DNA of 51,655 bases from Candidatus Gastranaerophilales bacterium. GTDB taxonomy: Bacteria > Cyanobacteriota > Vampirovibrionia > Gastranaerophilales > Gastranaerophilaceae. This document shows positions 43,708-51,655 of this stretch, piece after piece. Below the pieces are notes generated by a model that saw nothing but the letters and a program-made list of their open reading frames with translations, ran no database searches and was not told where the DNA came from. How positions within the stretch are numbered: position 1 is the first letter of the stretch; each line of letters begins with the position of its first letter. The stretch spans positions 1,101,116 through 1,152,770 of the forward strand of contig CAJUJH010000001.1 of assembly GCA_910586855.1 (NCBI GenBank), written 5' to 3'. A program made the position numbers and the translations under genes.

Positions 43708-45243
43708 ATGAGCAACGGTTTTGACATTTCTAAAATCAATTTTGGCAATCTTCCTGATAATTTCAAAGTTGAAGTTAATTTGGATAATATCAGTACAAAA
43801 ACATCTGAAGGCTTAAAAAAGGCTAAAATTGATATTACCGATGGTTTAGATAAAGCAGAAGCTGAAAATTTGTTGACCGAACTTGATGAAGATGAAAATT
43901 TGGTAATTGATGATGAAGAAATAACTGCTTATGCAAACAACAAAGGTATTGAAGGCAAAGAAAACGAAATTAAACTGTTAACTCAAAGTATTATTGATGA
44001 AACGGGAAAAACAACAGAAGAAAATAAAGAAACTGAAGAAGAAACAGCTGATATAAAGGTCACAATACAAAAATGGGGTTCAGAACCGGCAGACGGTAAT
44101 AAATATGCTAACGACTGCTTGAGCCATATTATGGCAAATAATTATCCGGATATTGAACCAAACTCAAAAGAGTGGCAGGATAAAGAGCTTGAAATTATGA
44201 ATGCTAACCCTGCAATATATGGCACTGTCGATGCAGAAGGCAATGTTACAGGTGCTAGAAAAGAAGTGGGTGGCACAGGAAGACACAATGCTGTTTTATA
44301 CGAAAATGACGAGCTTATTTTACCTGGAATTAAGAACGAACAAACCACTAAAGAATCTGACAATGATAAAAAAGCAGAAGAATTAGATGAAACAACTTCA
44401 GGTGAAGGAGTAAGAGAAGACAATAATGATGGTTCTTATTCTATGTCATACAAAGACGAAAATGATGTTTTAAATAAAAAAGAAAATTATGACAAAGACG
44501 GCAACCATATTTCAACATCAGAATATGCATACAATGATGATGGAAAATTAACAGAAATAAAAGATACAGAAATTAAAACCGGAAAAACTACTGTAACTGC
44601 ATTTGAAGAAGATGGTGAAACAATAAAATTAAAAACGGTAACAGAAAAAACAGATGATGGAAAAACCATAACAGAATTTGATAAAGATGATTTAAAACTA
44701 AAAGAAACCGAATTAAAAATTGATGAAAATGGAAACACAACAGAAGAAACAGTGAGCGAATTTGATGGAAACGGTGTCAAAACAAAAGACACAGTAAGTA
44801 AGTTTGAAATTCAAGATGGCAATTCCGTAAAAACTTCGCTTACCCAAAACGAATATGATGCTAACGGAAACCAGATAACAATTATTTCACTAGACCCAAA
44901 TGACGGAACAACCGAGCTTGCAAAAACTACAAATGAATACAATCAAGACAACAAAGCGGTTAAAACAGAACATTACCAAAATGGCAAAATGACATCAATG
45001 ACAGAAACAACATATAATGATGCCGGAAATTTCAACACCGTAACTACTCATGAATGGGATAACCCAGATGATGCTGTAGCGAGTAAAACAACTGTAAGAA
45101 CCTACAATGAAGACGGCAGCTATTCAGTCAAAACTATGCTTGGAGATGAAAACGGTCAATACACCATTACTGAATACAACAAAGATGGCAGCATAAAAAC
45201 AGAAGAAAAAAGATTTGATGAAAATGGCAATGAAATCCAATAA
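43708..45243 (+). CDS. EF-hand/LysM-like/YD-like repeat protein (paralog 1)
   Basis: 511 residues, acidic, no signal peptide. MSNGFDISKINFGNLPDNFK opens the protein; an EF-hand-like segment (LDEDENLVIDDEEI, about 58-71) follows. Residues about 125-212 form an extended LysM-like domain (DCLSHIMANNYPDI, EIMNANPAIYGTV, VGGTGRHNAVLYENDELILPG). The C-terminal half is a series of YD/RHS-like beta repeats (YDKDGNHI, YDANGNQI, YNDAGNFN, FDENGNEI). GGAAGGG lies 8 bases before the ATG. First gene of a cluster with 45302. The domains fit a cell-wall-binding or secreted protein; the function is unknown. Confidence 0.82.
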   Translation: MSNGFDISKINFGNLPDNFKVEVNLDNISTKTSEGLKKAKIDITDGLDKAEAENLLTELDEDENLVIDDEEITAYANNKGIEGKENEIKLLTQSIIDETGKTTEENKETEEETADIKVTIQKWGSEPADGNKYANDCLSHIMANNYPDIEPNSKEWQDKELEIMNANPAIYGTVDAEGNVTGARKEVGGTGRHNAVLYENDELILPGIKNEQTTKESDNDKKAEELDETTSGEGVREDNNDGSYSMSYKDENDVLNKKENYDKDGNHISTSEYAYNDDGKLTEIKDTEIKTGKTTVTAFEEDGETIKLKTVTEKTDDGKTITEFDKDDLKLKETELKIDENGNTTEETVSEFDGNGVKTKDTVSKFEIQDGNSVKTSLTQNEYDANGNQITIISLDPNDGTTELAKTTNEYNQDNKAVKTEHYQNGKMTSMTETTYNDAGNFNTVTTHEWDNPDDAVASKTTVRTYNEDGSYSVKTMLGDENGQYTITEYNKDGSIKTEEKRFDENGNEIQ

Positions 45244-45301
45244 TATAATCAATCAAAAATAAAAAATATTAAGTAACACTAGAAATATATAAGGAGCAAA
45301 A

Positions 45302-48300
45302 ATGAGCGACGATTTCAACATTAAAATTACTGGAAATTGGGATTTTGACAATAAAAAAGAAATTCCTGAAGATGAAACAACAAAAAAAGCTATTGATGGG
45401 CTCAAAGATGCTTTTGGCAATTCTGAGACAGGTAAAACACTTGCAAATATGTTTAAAGACGGCAAAATTAATAACAAAGAAGCCGAACTTGTTATGATGG
45501 AATTTGAAGACGAAGGTATATTGGGTCTGGACGATTTCACAGTTGAAGGCAAAGAAATAGAAAAATTTTTGAAATCCAAAGGGGTTAGTGATGAAAACCT
45601 TGAAGCTGCAGCTAAAAACATACAGACAGTTGTATCTCAAATTGCAAACACATACCAAGAAGCAAATAAAACAAGCTCTATTAAAGAAAATTATAAAGCT
45701 GTAACAGATATTTTCACAACAGATGGAAAAACCCAGACACTTAAACCTGGCGCAGATAACGATGTGCAAACCGTTATGTACGATAAAGACATAACCGGAC
45801 CGCAGAAAAAAACCATTGTTGATTTAATTCAGGACGGTTATAACTTTGGTGATACATTTAGCGTAAAAGATTTTCCACAATTCTACGAACAGGATGAAAA
45901 AGGTAATGTTGTATATAGAGATGAAAATGGCGAAGTTACAACAGATAAAACAAAAGGTAACCCGACATTTAATTTTGATGCAATTGATGACAATATTGCA
46001 CACAACATTATTGATGAATATCTTCAAATTAATGATAATTTAGCTGCACAACTTGTTAACAGCTACAATGAAAACAATCCTGATGCTCAGATTAAAAGTC
46101 TTGATGATTTAACAAATAAATATGACGCAATCAAGGATTTAAACCTGATTAAAGTTCCGGAAAATAATGAAGAACCTGAGGCATTAGAAGTTATAGTTCC
46201 AGAAGTAACTTTACCAATGCCGGGCAGCAGCAGGAGAGTTCTCCCAACCGAAGCAACACAAGAACAATATTCAACAGAAAACAAGAGTGTTGAAATCTTA
46301 ACGCAAGAAGAATATGATACGGCGCATGCAGAAGCAATCCAGAAAGCTTTTGAAGAAATGGGTGGCGTTCCTGAAAAATATAAGGACTCTTCACTACATG
46401 GTGACACAGACGGCGAATCACCATTCCCCAATATTCTTTCGGACGATAAGCTTGAAGAATTTGAAGCCAAAATTGCAGATGCTATGAACGGTAAACACAC
46501 AAGCGTTCAAAATGCAATTGCTGCAGAATACGGTCTTGAAGTTGATTCCAAAGGAAACATTAAAGATAAAGATGCATTTAATGCAATTTTATTCCAGATT
46601 GCAAATGACCCCGCAAATGCTGATTTATTTGAATACTGGACAGATAATGAAGGTGAACTTGAAGCAAACAGCTTAAATGATAACGAAAGAGCACAAGTAT
46701 TATTAAATCAATTGACTGCAGAGGATATTGATAAATTAAATCTTCCCGATAATGTACTTGTAAATAGTATTAAATTTGAAAATGGCAACTATACTTATAC
46801 TGCAGGAAAAGAAATTTTGCAATTATCACCTATGTCTCCGGAAAATGGAGAAGCACTAAGTGAAATAGCTCTTGCAGAACAAATTGACCCTCAAAATATT
46901 GATAAAAACGCAGTTACAAGTCTTGAAGATATACTTAAATACTCTTACGACCCAAGAACAGGTGAAGCTCTAAAGGGCAAAGAAGAAGTGACTGTAGAAA
47001 AAGGCGATGTCATTGAAAGATTAGTAGCTGCACACTATCCAAATATTAAACCCGGCACTGCCGAATGGAAAGAAAAATTAACAGAGGTTATGAATGCAAA
47101 CCCTGAAATTTATGGAACCATAGATGAAGAAGGTAATTTAGTTGGCGTAAGACAGCCTGTCGGCGGAACAGAAAGACAAGATGCAGTTATTCGTCCGGGC
47201 GATGTAATACAGTTACCTGGAGCACTTAATATCAACGACCAGGCAGCAAAGGGTCTTGCAGATGCTTACATGTTGAACAATATCAAGGATAACCCGGAAA
47301 TTTTTGCCTCAACACAAGAAATTAACGGCAAACTCGAATTATTTGGTGCATATGAAATAGATGAAAAAGCACTAAAAGAAGCTATGGGCAAAGATGCGGA
47401 ATTTACTTCAATTAATGATTCTATTGAAAAATATAAAACAGATAACAATGTAAGCTATGAAGAAGCAGCTGCTGCAGTACGCAACAATCTCATCAAAGAA
47501 TACGGTAAGACAAATGATACTGATAAAGAAGGAACACTTGAAAACTTCCTTGAAAAATTTGGTAACGTAAATCTTGAAACAGCTCAAGACATTGATTTCT
47601 ACGATGAAAACGGAAACATTAAGTTTAAAAATGAAGACGGTACGCCAGTCACAATAAAAATGTCAGAAACTTATGTAAGAATGGGCTCAGCTAAAGCAGT
47701 AGTAAATAAAGAACCTGCACCAACTCAAAAAGATGATGCACCGGATGTAACTGAACCAGAACCAGAACCAGAACCGGAACCAATCGACACAGATTCAGAC
47801 TCCGATATAGACACAGATACTGATACTGATACTGATACAGACACTGATACTGATACTGATACAGACACTGATACTGATACAGACACAGATACTGATACTG
47901 ATACTGATACTGATACAGACACAGATACTGACACAGACACAGACACAGATACAGACACTGATACTGACACAGACACAGATACAGATACAGATACAGATAC
48001 TGACACAGACACAGATACAGATACAGATACTGACACAGACACAGATACAGATACAGATACTGACACCGACACAGATACTGATACTGACACAGATACCGAC
48101 ACAGATACTGACACAGATACCGATACAGATACTGATACTGATACAGATACTGACAGCGATGATGACCCTAGACCTGGTAATCCAGATATAGATTTACCTG
48201 GTGACACTGACACCGATACAGATACAGACACTGATACCGATACAGATACAGACACTGATACTGATACTGATACTGATACTGATAGTGATTCGGATTCAGA

Positions 48301-48991
48301 TGATTGTGAAGACCCCGGTAAGCCAGGTGATGGCGGCACAACATCTGACGGCATAGGAGATGATAATTCTTCAGACACTGACACTGATACCGATACAGAT
48401 ACCGACACAGATACAGATAGTGACAGCGATTCAGATTCTGATTCAGATTCAAATAAGCCAGGTGATGGTAGTGCATCAGGTGATAACAACAAAGACCCAG
48501 GACAAGTAGGCGATGCCGACGATAAGACTCCAGGACTTAATACGGGCGACACTGATACTGATACCGACACTAACACAGACATAGATACAGATATCGAAAA
48601 ACCTGGCGATAGTGGTCAAGGCAGCACAATTATCCCGCCAAGCGGAACCGGACAATTAGGCGATGGCTCTAGCGTAGGCACAGATGTTGGAAACAATGTA
48701 AATGACTCAACATCAAATGACAACGCACAAAATGGTCAGATAAACAGCGGAACCGATACAGGAGTAGCTGCAGGCACAGATACTAATAAAGAAGCCGGCA
48801 CAAATGACAATCCTAACTCAAGTGCAGGCAGCGATAGCAACCCCGGCTCAAATCCTAATGATAAGGAAACTGGTAATAACACTCAACAAGATGATAGCAA
48901 TCGCGGCGGAAATGATAATCTAAACTTGCAAGCAAGAAGTACATTTAATTTCAAGGAAAATTTCTTCGAAAGATTCAATAAAAACGCATAA
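45302..48991 (+). CDS. 1229-residue LysM-like protein with long Asp-Thr repeat stalk
   Basis: N-terminal ~120 residues resemble the EF-hand-like start of its neighbours (MSDDFNIKITGNWDF, GKINNKEAELVMMEFEDEG). A region with beta-type character follows, then the LysM-like domain (about 560-640; GDVIERLVAAHYPNI, EVMNANPEIYGTI, VGGTERQDAVIRPGDVIQLPG). Residues about 829-950 are a run of some 61 Asp-Thr (Ser/Ile) pairs, then shorter tracts separated by Pro/Gly/Asn linkers. The C-terminus ends KENFFERFNKNA. No signal peptide. AAGGAG precedes the ATG by 6 bases; the stop is followed by a terminator. Similar in plan to Ser-Asp stalk adhesins but with Thr. Confidence 0.85.
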   Translation: MSDDFNIKITGNWDFDNKKEIPEDETTKKAIDGLKDAFGNSETGKTLANMFKDGKINNKEAELVMMEFEDEGILGLDDFTVEGKEIEKFLKSKGVSDENLEAAAKNIQTVVSQIANTYQEANKTSSIKENYKAVTDIFTTDGKTQTLKPGADNDVQTVMYDKDITGPQKKTIVDLIQDGYNFGDTFSVKDFPQFYEQDEKGNVVYRDENGEVTTDKTKGNPTFNFDAIDDNIAHNIIDEYLQINDNLAAQLVNSYNENNPDAQIKSLDDLTNKYDAIKDLNLIKVPENNEEPEALEVIVPEVTLPMPGSSRRVLPTEATQEQYSTENKSVEILTQEEYDTAHAEAIQKAFEEMGGVPEKYKDSSLHGDTDGESPFPNILSDDKLEEFEAKIADAMNGKHTSVQNAIAAEYGLEVDSKGNIKDKDAFNAILFQIANDPANADLFEYWTDNEGELEANSLNDNERAQVLLNQLTAEDIDKLNLPDNVLVNSIKFENGNYTYTAGKEILQLSPMSPENGEALSEIALAEQIDPQNIDKNAVTSLEDILKYSYDPRTGEALKGKEEVTVEKGDVIERLVAAHYPNIKPGTAEWKEKLTEVMNANPEIYGTIDEEGNLVGVRQPVGGTERQDAVIRPGDVIQLPGALNINDQAAKGLADAYMLNNIKDNPEIFASTQEINGKLELFGAYEIDEKALKEAMGKDAEFTSINDSIEKYKTDNNVSYEEAAAAVRNNLIKEYGKTNDTDKEGTLENFLEKFGNVNLETAQDIDFYDENGNIKFKNEDGTPVTIKMSETYVRMGSAKAVVNKEPAPTQKDDAPDVTEPEPEPEPEPIDTDSDSDIDTDTDTDTDTDTDTDTDTDTDTDTDTDTDTDTDTDTDTDTDTDTDTDTDTDTDTDTDTDTDTDTDTDTDTDTDTDTDTDTDTDTDTDTDTDTDTDTDTDTDTDTDTDTDTDTDTDSDDDPRPGNPDIDLPGDTDTDTDTDTDTDTDTDTDTDTDTDTDSDSDSDDCEDPGKPGDGGTTSDGIGDDNSSDTDTDTDTDTDTDTDSDSDSDSDSDSNKPGDGSASGDNNKDPGQVGDADDKTPGLNTGDTDTDTDTNTDIDTDIEKPGDSGQGSTIIPPSGTGQLGDGSSVGTDVGNNVNDSTSNDNAQNGQINSGTDTGVAAGTDTNKEAGTNDNPNSSAGSDSNPGSNPNDKETGNNTQQDDSNRGGNDNLNLQARSTFNFKENFFERFNKNA
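47786..48151 (+). repeat. Asp-Thr dipeptide repeat tract (GAYACN hexamer array)
   Basis: 366 bases, 61 dipeptides, almost all Asp-Thr with Ser or Ile near the start. GAT/GAC and ACT/ACA/ACC codons alternate. Shorter tracts follow at about 48205-48300, 48370-48450 and 48548-48600. Confidence 0.95.
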
Positions 48992-49005
48992 AAATAACCG
49001 CTAAG

Positions 49006-49040
49006 AAAACAGGGTATCTTTTAATTGATACCCTGTTTTT
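49006..49040 (+). terminator. Terminator after the 1229-residue protein
   Basis: AAAACAGGGTATC / GATACCCTGTTTT with an 8-base loop and T-tail. The inner 12 bases are the same as in the terminator at 821-855. Confidence 0.9.
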
Positions 49041-49042
49041 AA

Positions 49043-49072
49043 TTGTAAATATTTGTAACCAAAATTTATAAA
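49043..49072 (+). promoter_or_regulatory. Promoter of the 49137 gene
   Basis: TTGTAA at 49043-49048 followed 17-18 bases later by TTATAA/TATAAA (49066-49072). Sequence TTGTAAATATTTGTAA is identical to the cluster promoter at 43557. Confidence 0.55.
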
Positions 49073-49136
49073 AAGTTTAAGAACATATAAAAAAATACCG
49101 ATAACTCATTTGTGGAAGCAAAAGGAAGAATTGTAT

Positions 49137-49499
49137 ATGAACCAAATAAATCCATTTGATAATCTGCATTTTAAAAAAGGGTTAGGGCAAACAGAAAATA
49201 TTGGAGCTCCGCAAAAAATTGATGAGCAAAATTCTCCTGCCCAAATTCAGGAAGGTGCAGCAATTCAAAGTCTTCCTAAAAGCGATGAAAATGATTTTGT
49301 AGACATGTCTTCTATGGTAGATGATTCCGGCGATTTCAATTCATCAAATTTTAATTTTGAAGATAAAAATGCAGCAAACGAAATAAATAATACGGATAAT
49401 CAAAATAATGAAAGCCAAAATCAAAATAACCAAAATGAAGAAGAAATTAAAGAAGAAGTAAATCAATTTGTAAACGATTTACTTGAAAAGAAGAATTAA
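49137..49499 (+). CDS. Small Asn/Gln/Glu-rich protein preceding paralog 2
   Basis: 120 residues from ATG 49137. It starts MNQINPFDNLHFKKGLG, an N-terminal F-K-K-G element like the tags of other proteins in the window, then is low-complexity and acidic (Asn, Gln, Glu, Asp), ending with a helical segment (EEIKEEVNQFVNDLLEKK). No signal peptide or membrane helix. AAGGAAG supports this ATG over a TTG at 49110. It lies 24 bases before the next gene, in an operon with it. Unknown function; perhaps a chaperone or anchor for the large neighbours. Confidence 0.7.
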   Translation: MNQINPFDNLHFKKGLGQTENIGAPQKIDEQNSPAQIQEGAAIQSLPKSDENDFVDMSSMVDDSGDFNSSNFNFEDKNAANEINNTDNQNNESQNQNNQNEEEIKEEVNQFVNDLLEKKN

Positions 49500-49523
49500 T
49501 AACAAATCATAAAGGAGCGATAA

Positions 49524-51655
49524 ATGAGCGACAACAGCATTAACATCAAAGGTTTAAATTTTAAAAATTTACCTGATGATTTCAAAATTGAAGTTGATTC
49601 AGCAAAAATCAGCTATCAAACAGGAAAAGCGCTTGAAAAAATTGAAGGTGTTGATATTAGCGACGGCATAGATAAAACTGAAGCAGAGCTCATTATAATG
49701 GAAATAAACTCAGATGATAATGCAGATGAAATCAGCATGGATGAGATTAGAAAATTTTGCTCTGATAATAAAATAGCGGATAAAAACGGTGAAGTAAAAA
49801 CCGACAAAATAGAGGAACTTGCAAAATCAATAGTAAGCAATGCAAGGGAAATTTTAGACCCCAAAGAAAAAGTAAACGATTCAGATACAGACTCAGATTC
49901 AGATGCCGACATAGATGCTGACGATGATGAATCAAAAGCAGGAGAAACTCCTGCAGCACAAAACGATACAGGAAGTAATGAAAGCAGTTCGCTTGATATA
50001 AAAATTAATATTCAACCCTGGAAAAGCACACCTGAAGACGGTAATAAATACGCAAACGACTGTCTTGACCATATCATGAGAAATTACTATCCGGATATAA
50101 CACCATACTCTCAAGAATGGAAAGACAAAGAACTTGAAATAATGAATGCTAATTCCAATATTTACGGCACGGTTGACAGTGAAGGCAATATTAGCGGCAC
50201 AAGAAAAACTATTGGCGGAACAGAAAGACATAGTGCAGTTTTATATGACAATGAAGAGCTGGTATTACCCGGCATAAAAACAGCAGAACCTACTGCTTCT
50301 TCAGGAGAAGATGATAATACGCCTGCAGTTAAGGGTTCAGCAAAAGAGTGTGCCGAAAAAATTACAGATGATAACGGTTATTCAACAGAAACCCTTACTG
50401 ATGAAAATGGCAATATTGTAGGCAAAAAACAGTATGACAATGAAGACAATATAATGTGGGAAAGCACAATTGCCGCAGGTGAAAATAATACAACAGTTGA
50501 AACAAAAACATGGACAAATAGCGGAACTATACAAGAAATAGTTTATGATGAAAACGGCAAAGAAATATCAATAAATACAACATATGCCGATGGAAGCAAA
50601 AGTACAGCAGAATTTTCATATGATGAAAATGAAAATAAAACAGCTAATGCAGTATACTTTGATACAGATAATAACCAAACTGCAAGTGCAAAATTAACGT
50701 TTGATACCAGCGGCTCATATGTTGAAGACAAAGAATACACTAATGGTATAAAAGAAACATTAACATATGACCAATACCAAGCAATAGTAGAAAAAACCAT
50801 TACAAAAGCAGATAACACGAAAACAACAACTGCATATGAAAATAGAAAGCCTAATTCAACAGTAACCTATGATGCAGAAGGTAATGAAATTTCAACATCT
50901 GTATATGAGTATACAGAAAACGGATATAATGAAACCATAACCTTCAAAAATCCTGAAAAGAATGACAATATCACCACACAAACCAATACATGTAATAACG
51001 ACGGTAAAATAATCGAAACAAACGGTGCTTATTTAGATGGCAGTACATATCATAGCGAATACACATATGAAGAAGACGGCAGCTACAGCGTAAAAAATAC
51101 GTATAATCAAAAAGAAGCAAAAGAAACAAACTATAAAGAGCGCGAAATAAAATATGACAGCGCAGGAAATAAAATTTCAGAAAAGTTTACATTAGAAGGT
51201 AATGAAACAACCGGAGAAATTAGCGGCACCGGCACATTTGAAAATGGAAAGGAAATTTATACACAGCTTGAGGAAAAAACAGGTATAAGTACCACTAAAA
51301 CAATTGAAGGCGACACTGTAACTCTTTCAGTGTCACAGGGAACTACTAATACAACAACAGTCAGCAAAAACGGTGTAAAAACAAAAGAAACCGTCATAGA
51401 ATATGCGCCTGAAAGTACAAATGAACTTTCAAAAACAGAAACAGAGTTTTACGACGATGGCATAACACCAAAGACTGTAACAGTAACAAAAACTGACGGC
51501 ACAACAGAAATTACAAAATATGATGAAAACGGAAACCCAATAAATAGCGAAAACAGCAATGATAATATTAATGAATCAGAAGAAACTAAAATGAGAGCAG
51601 ATATTGCAACAGCCAAAGCTCAAGCACTTCACGCTGCAATGGATAGAGCCGGCAC
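49524..51655 (+). CDS. EF-hand/LysM-like/YD-like repeat protein (paralog 2, 3' end outside window)
   Basis: Open from ATG 49524 to the right edge (710 residues seen). It begins MSDNSINIKGLNFKNLPDDF, has an acidic EF-hand-like segment (EINSDDNADEISMDEI), a short Asp-Ser-Asp-Thr patch, then the LysM-like domain (DCLDHIMRNYYPDI, EIMNANSNIYGTV, IGGTERHSAVLYDNEELVLPG) and a long series of YD/RHS-like repeats (YDENGKEI, YDAEGNEI, YDSAGNKI, YDENGNPI). The visible end changes to a helical TAKAQALHAAMDRAG segment. AAAGGAG lies 6 bases before the ATG. Colinear with paralog 1 at 43708 over its N-terminal 250 residues. Confidence 0.85.
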   Translation, partial: MSDNSINIKGLNFKNLPDDFKIEVDSAKISYQTGKALEKIEGVDISDGIDKTEAELIIMEINSDDNADEISMDEIRKFCSDNKIADKNGEVKTDKIEELAKSIVSNAREILDPKEKVNDSDTDSDSDADIDADDDESKAGETPAAQNDTGSNESSSLDIKINIQPWKSTPEDGNKYANDCLDHIMRNYYPDITPYSQEWKDKELEIMNANSNIYGTVDSEGNISGTRKTIGGTERHSAVLYDNEELVLPGIKTAEPTASSGEDDNTPAVKGSAKECAEKITDDNGYSTETLTDENGNIVGKKQYDNEDNIMWESTIAAGENNTTVETKTWTNSGTIQEIVYDENGKEISINTTYADGSKSTAEFSYDENENKTANAVYFDTDNNQTASAKLTFDTSGSYVEDKEYTNGIKETLTYDQYQAIVEKTITKADNTKTTTAYENRKPNSTVTYDAEGNEISTSVYEYTENGYNETITFKNPEKNDNITTQTNTCNNDGKIIETNGAYLDGSTYHSEYTYEEDGSYSVKNTYNQKEAKETNYKEREIKYDSAGNKISEKFTLEGNETTGEISGTGTFENGKEIYTQLEEKTGISTTKTIEGDTVTLSVSQGTTNTTTVSKNGVKTKETVIEYAPESTNELSKTETEFYDDGITPKTVTVTKTDGTTEITKYDENGNPINSENSNDNINESEETKMRADIATAKAQALHAAMDRAG

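Noticed and set aside
47725..48582. Long minus-strand open frame rich in Ser-Val through the Asp-Thr array
   Set aside because: It is the complement of the GAYACN repeat; stops are absent because of the hexamer composition. The plus frame has ribosome site, domains and terminator.
47786..48600. CRISPR-like array
   Set aside because: The repeats are an in-frame 6-base coding periodicity without spacers.

Overview
The window looks like a low-G+C (roughly one third G+C) bacterial chromosome segment using the standard genetic code. I infer a gut Gastranaerophilales-type cyanobacterium (Vampirovibrionia, 'Melainabacteria'). The basis is a recurrent short N-terminal 'SFG/SFKG' element on unrelated proteins, a diderm envelope (TolC, MlaA-like protein, secreted NagZ) alongside anaerobe-type metabolism (GGGtGRT protein with a NifU-like partner), and many genes with no Shine-Dalgarno sequence. 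This assignment rests on recall, not on a search. I see no prophage, insertion sequence, CRISPR array or rRNA.

Layout. 1-860: C-terminus of an Asp-Thr/Ser-Asp repeat protein cut by the window edge, with its terminator. 874-3254: mnmA, a small unknown gene and a uridine-kinase-like gene. 3335-5339: tRNA-Gln followed by a complete EcoRI-type restriction-modification pair. 5373-10476: a membrane-anchored GH77-like glucanotransferase, ubiE/menG and an MlaA-alpha/beta-hydrolase fusion. 10579-24517: tRNA-Leu, ilvC, a DUF815 ATPase, an orphan OadG-like subunit, a TPR glycosyltransferase, tRNA-Lys, valS, a TolC-family gene, a large EF-hand protein and a secreted NagZ-like hydrolase. 24518-24995 is the only long gene-free stretch and holds several hairpins. 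24996-32408: the GGGtGRT/NifU-like pair, a broken gene, a degenerate GH13-like protein, a protein of tandem HTH-like modules, an NhaC antiporter and a membrane protein. 32499-43433: tRNA-Leu, gatB, two Pro/Gln-rich HEAT-like proteins, a radical SAM enzyme, a TPR/DUF2628 protein, a histidine kinase next to a receiver-less winged-helix protein, and class II aldolase. 43557-51655: a cluster of large acidic EF-hand/LysM-like/YD-like or Asp-Thr-repeat proteins that runs off the right edge and resembles the protein cut at the left edge.

Main points. (1) The EcoRI-like nuclease keeps every catalytic and recognition residue I can recall at identical numbering, and my by-eye scan found no GAATTC anywhere in the 51.6 kb, as expected if the chromosome has lived with this enzyme. 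(2) At least seven genes have a -10-like hexamer exactly six bases before the start codon and no Shine-Dalgarno, pointing to leaderless transcription as a normal mode here. (3) The leaderless-peptide, acidic, Ca-binding-looking repeat proteins share a modular plan, a shared promoter element (TTGTAAATATTTGTAA) and near-identical terminators, and are the best candidate for an undescribed surface or secreted system.
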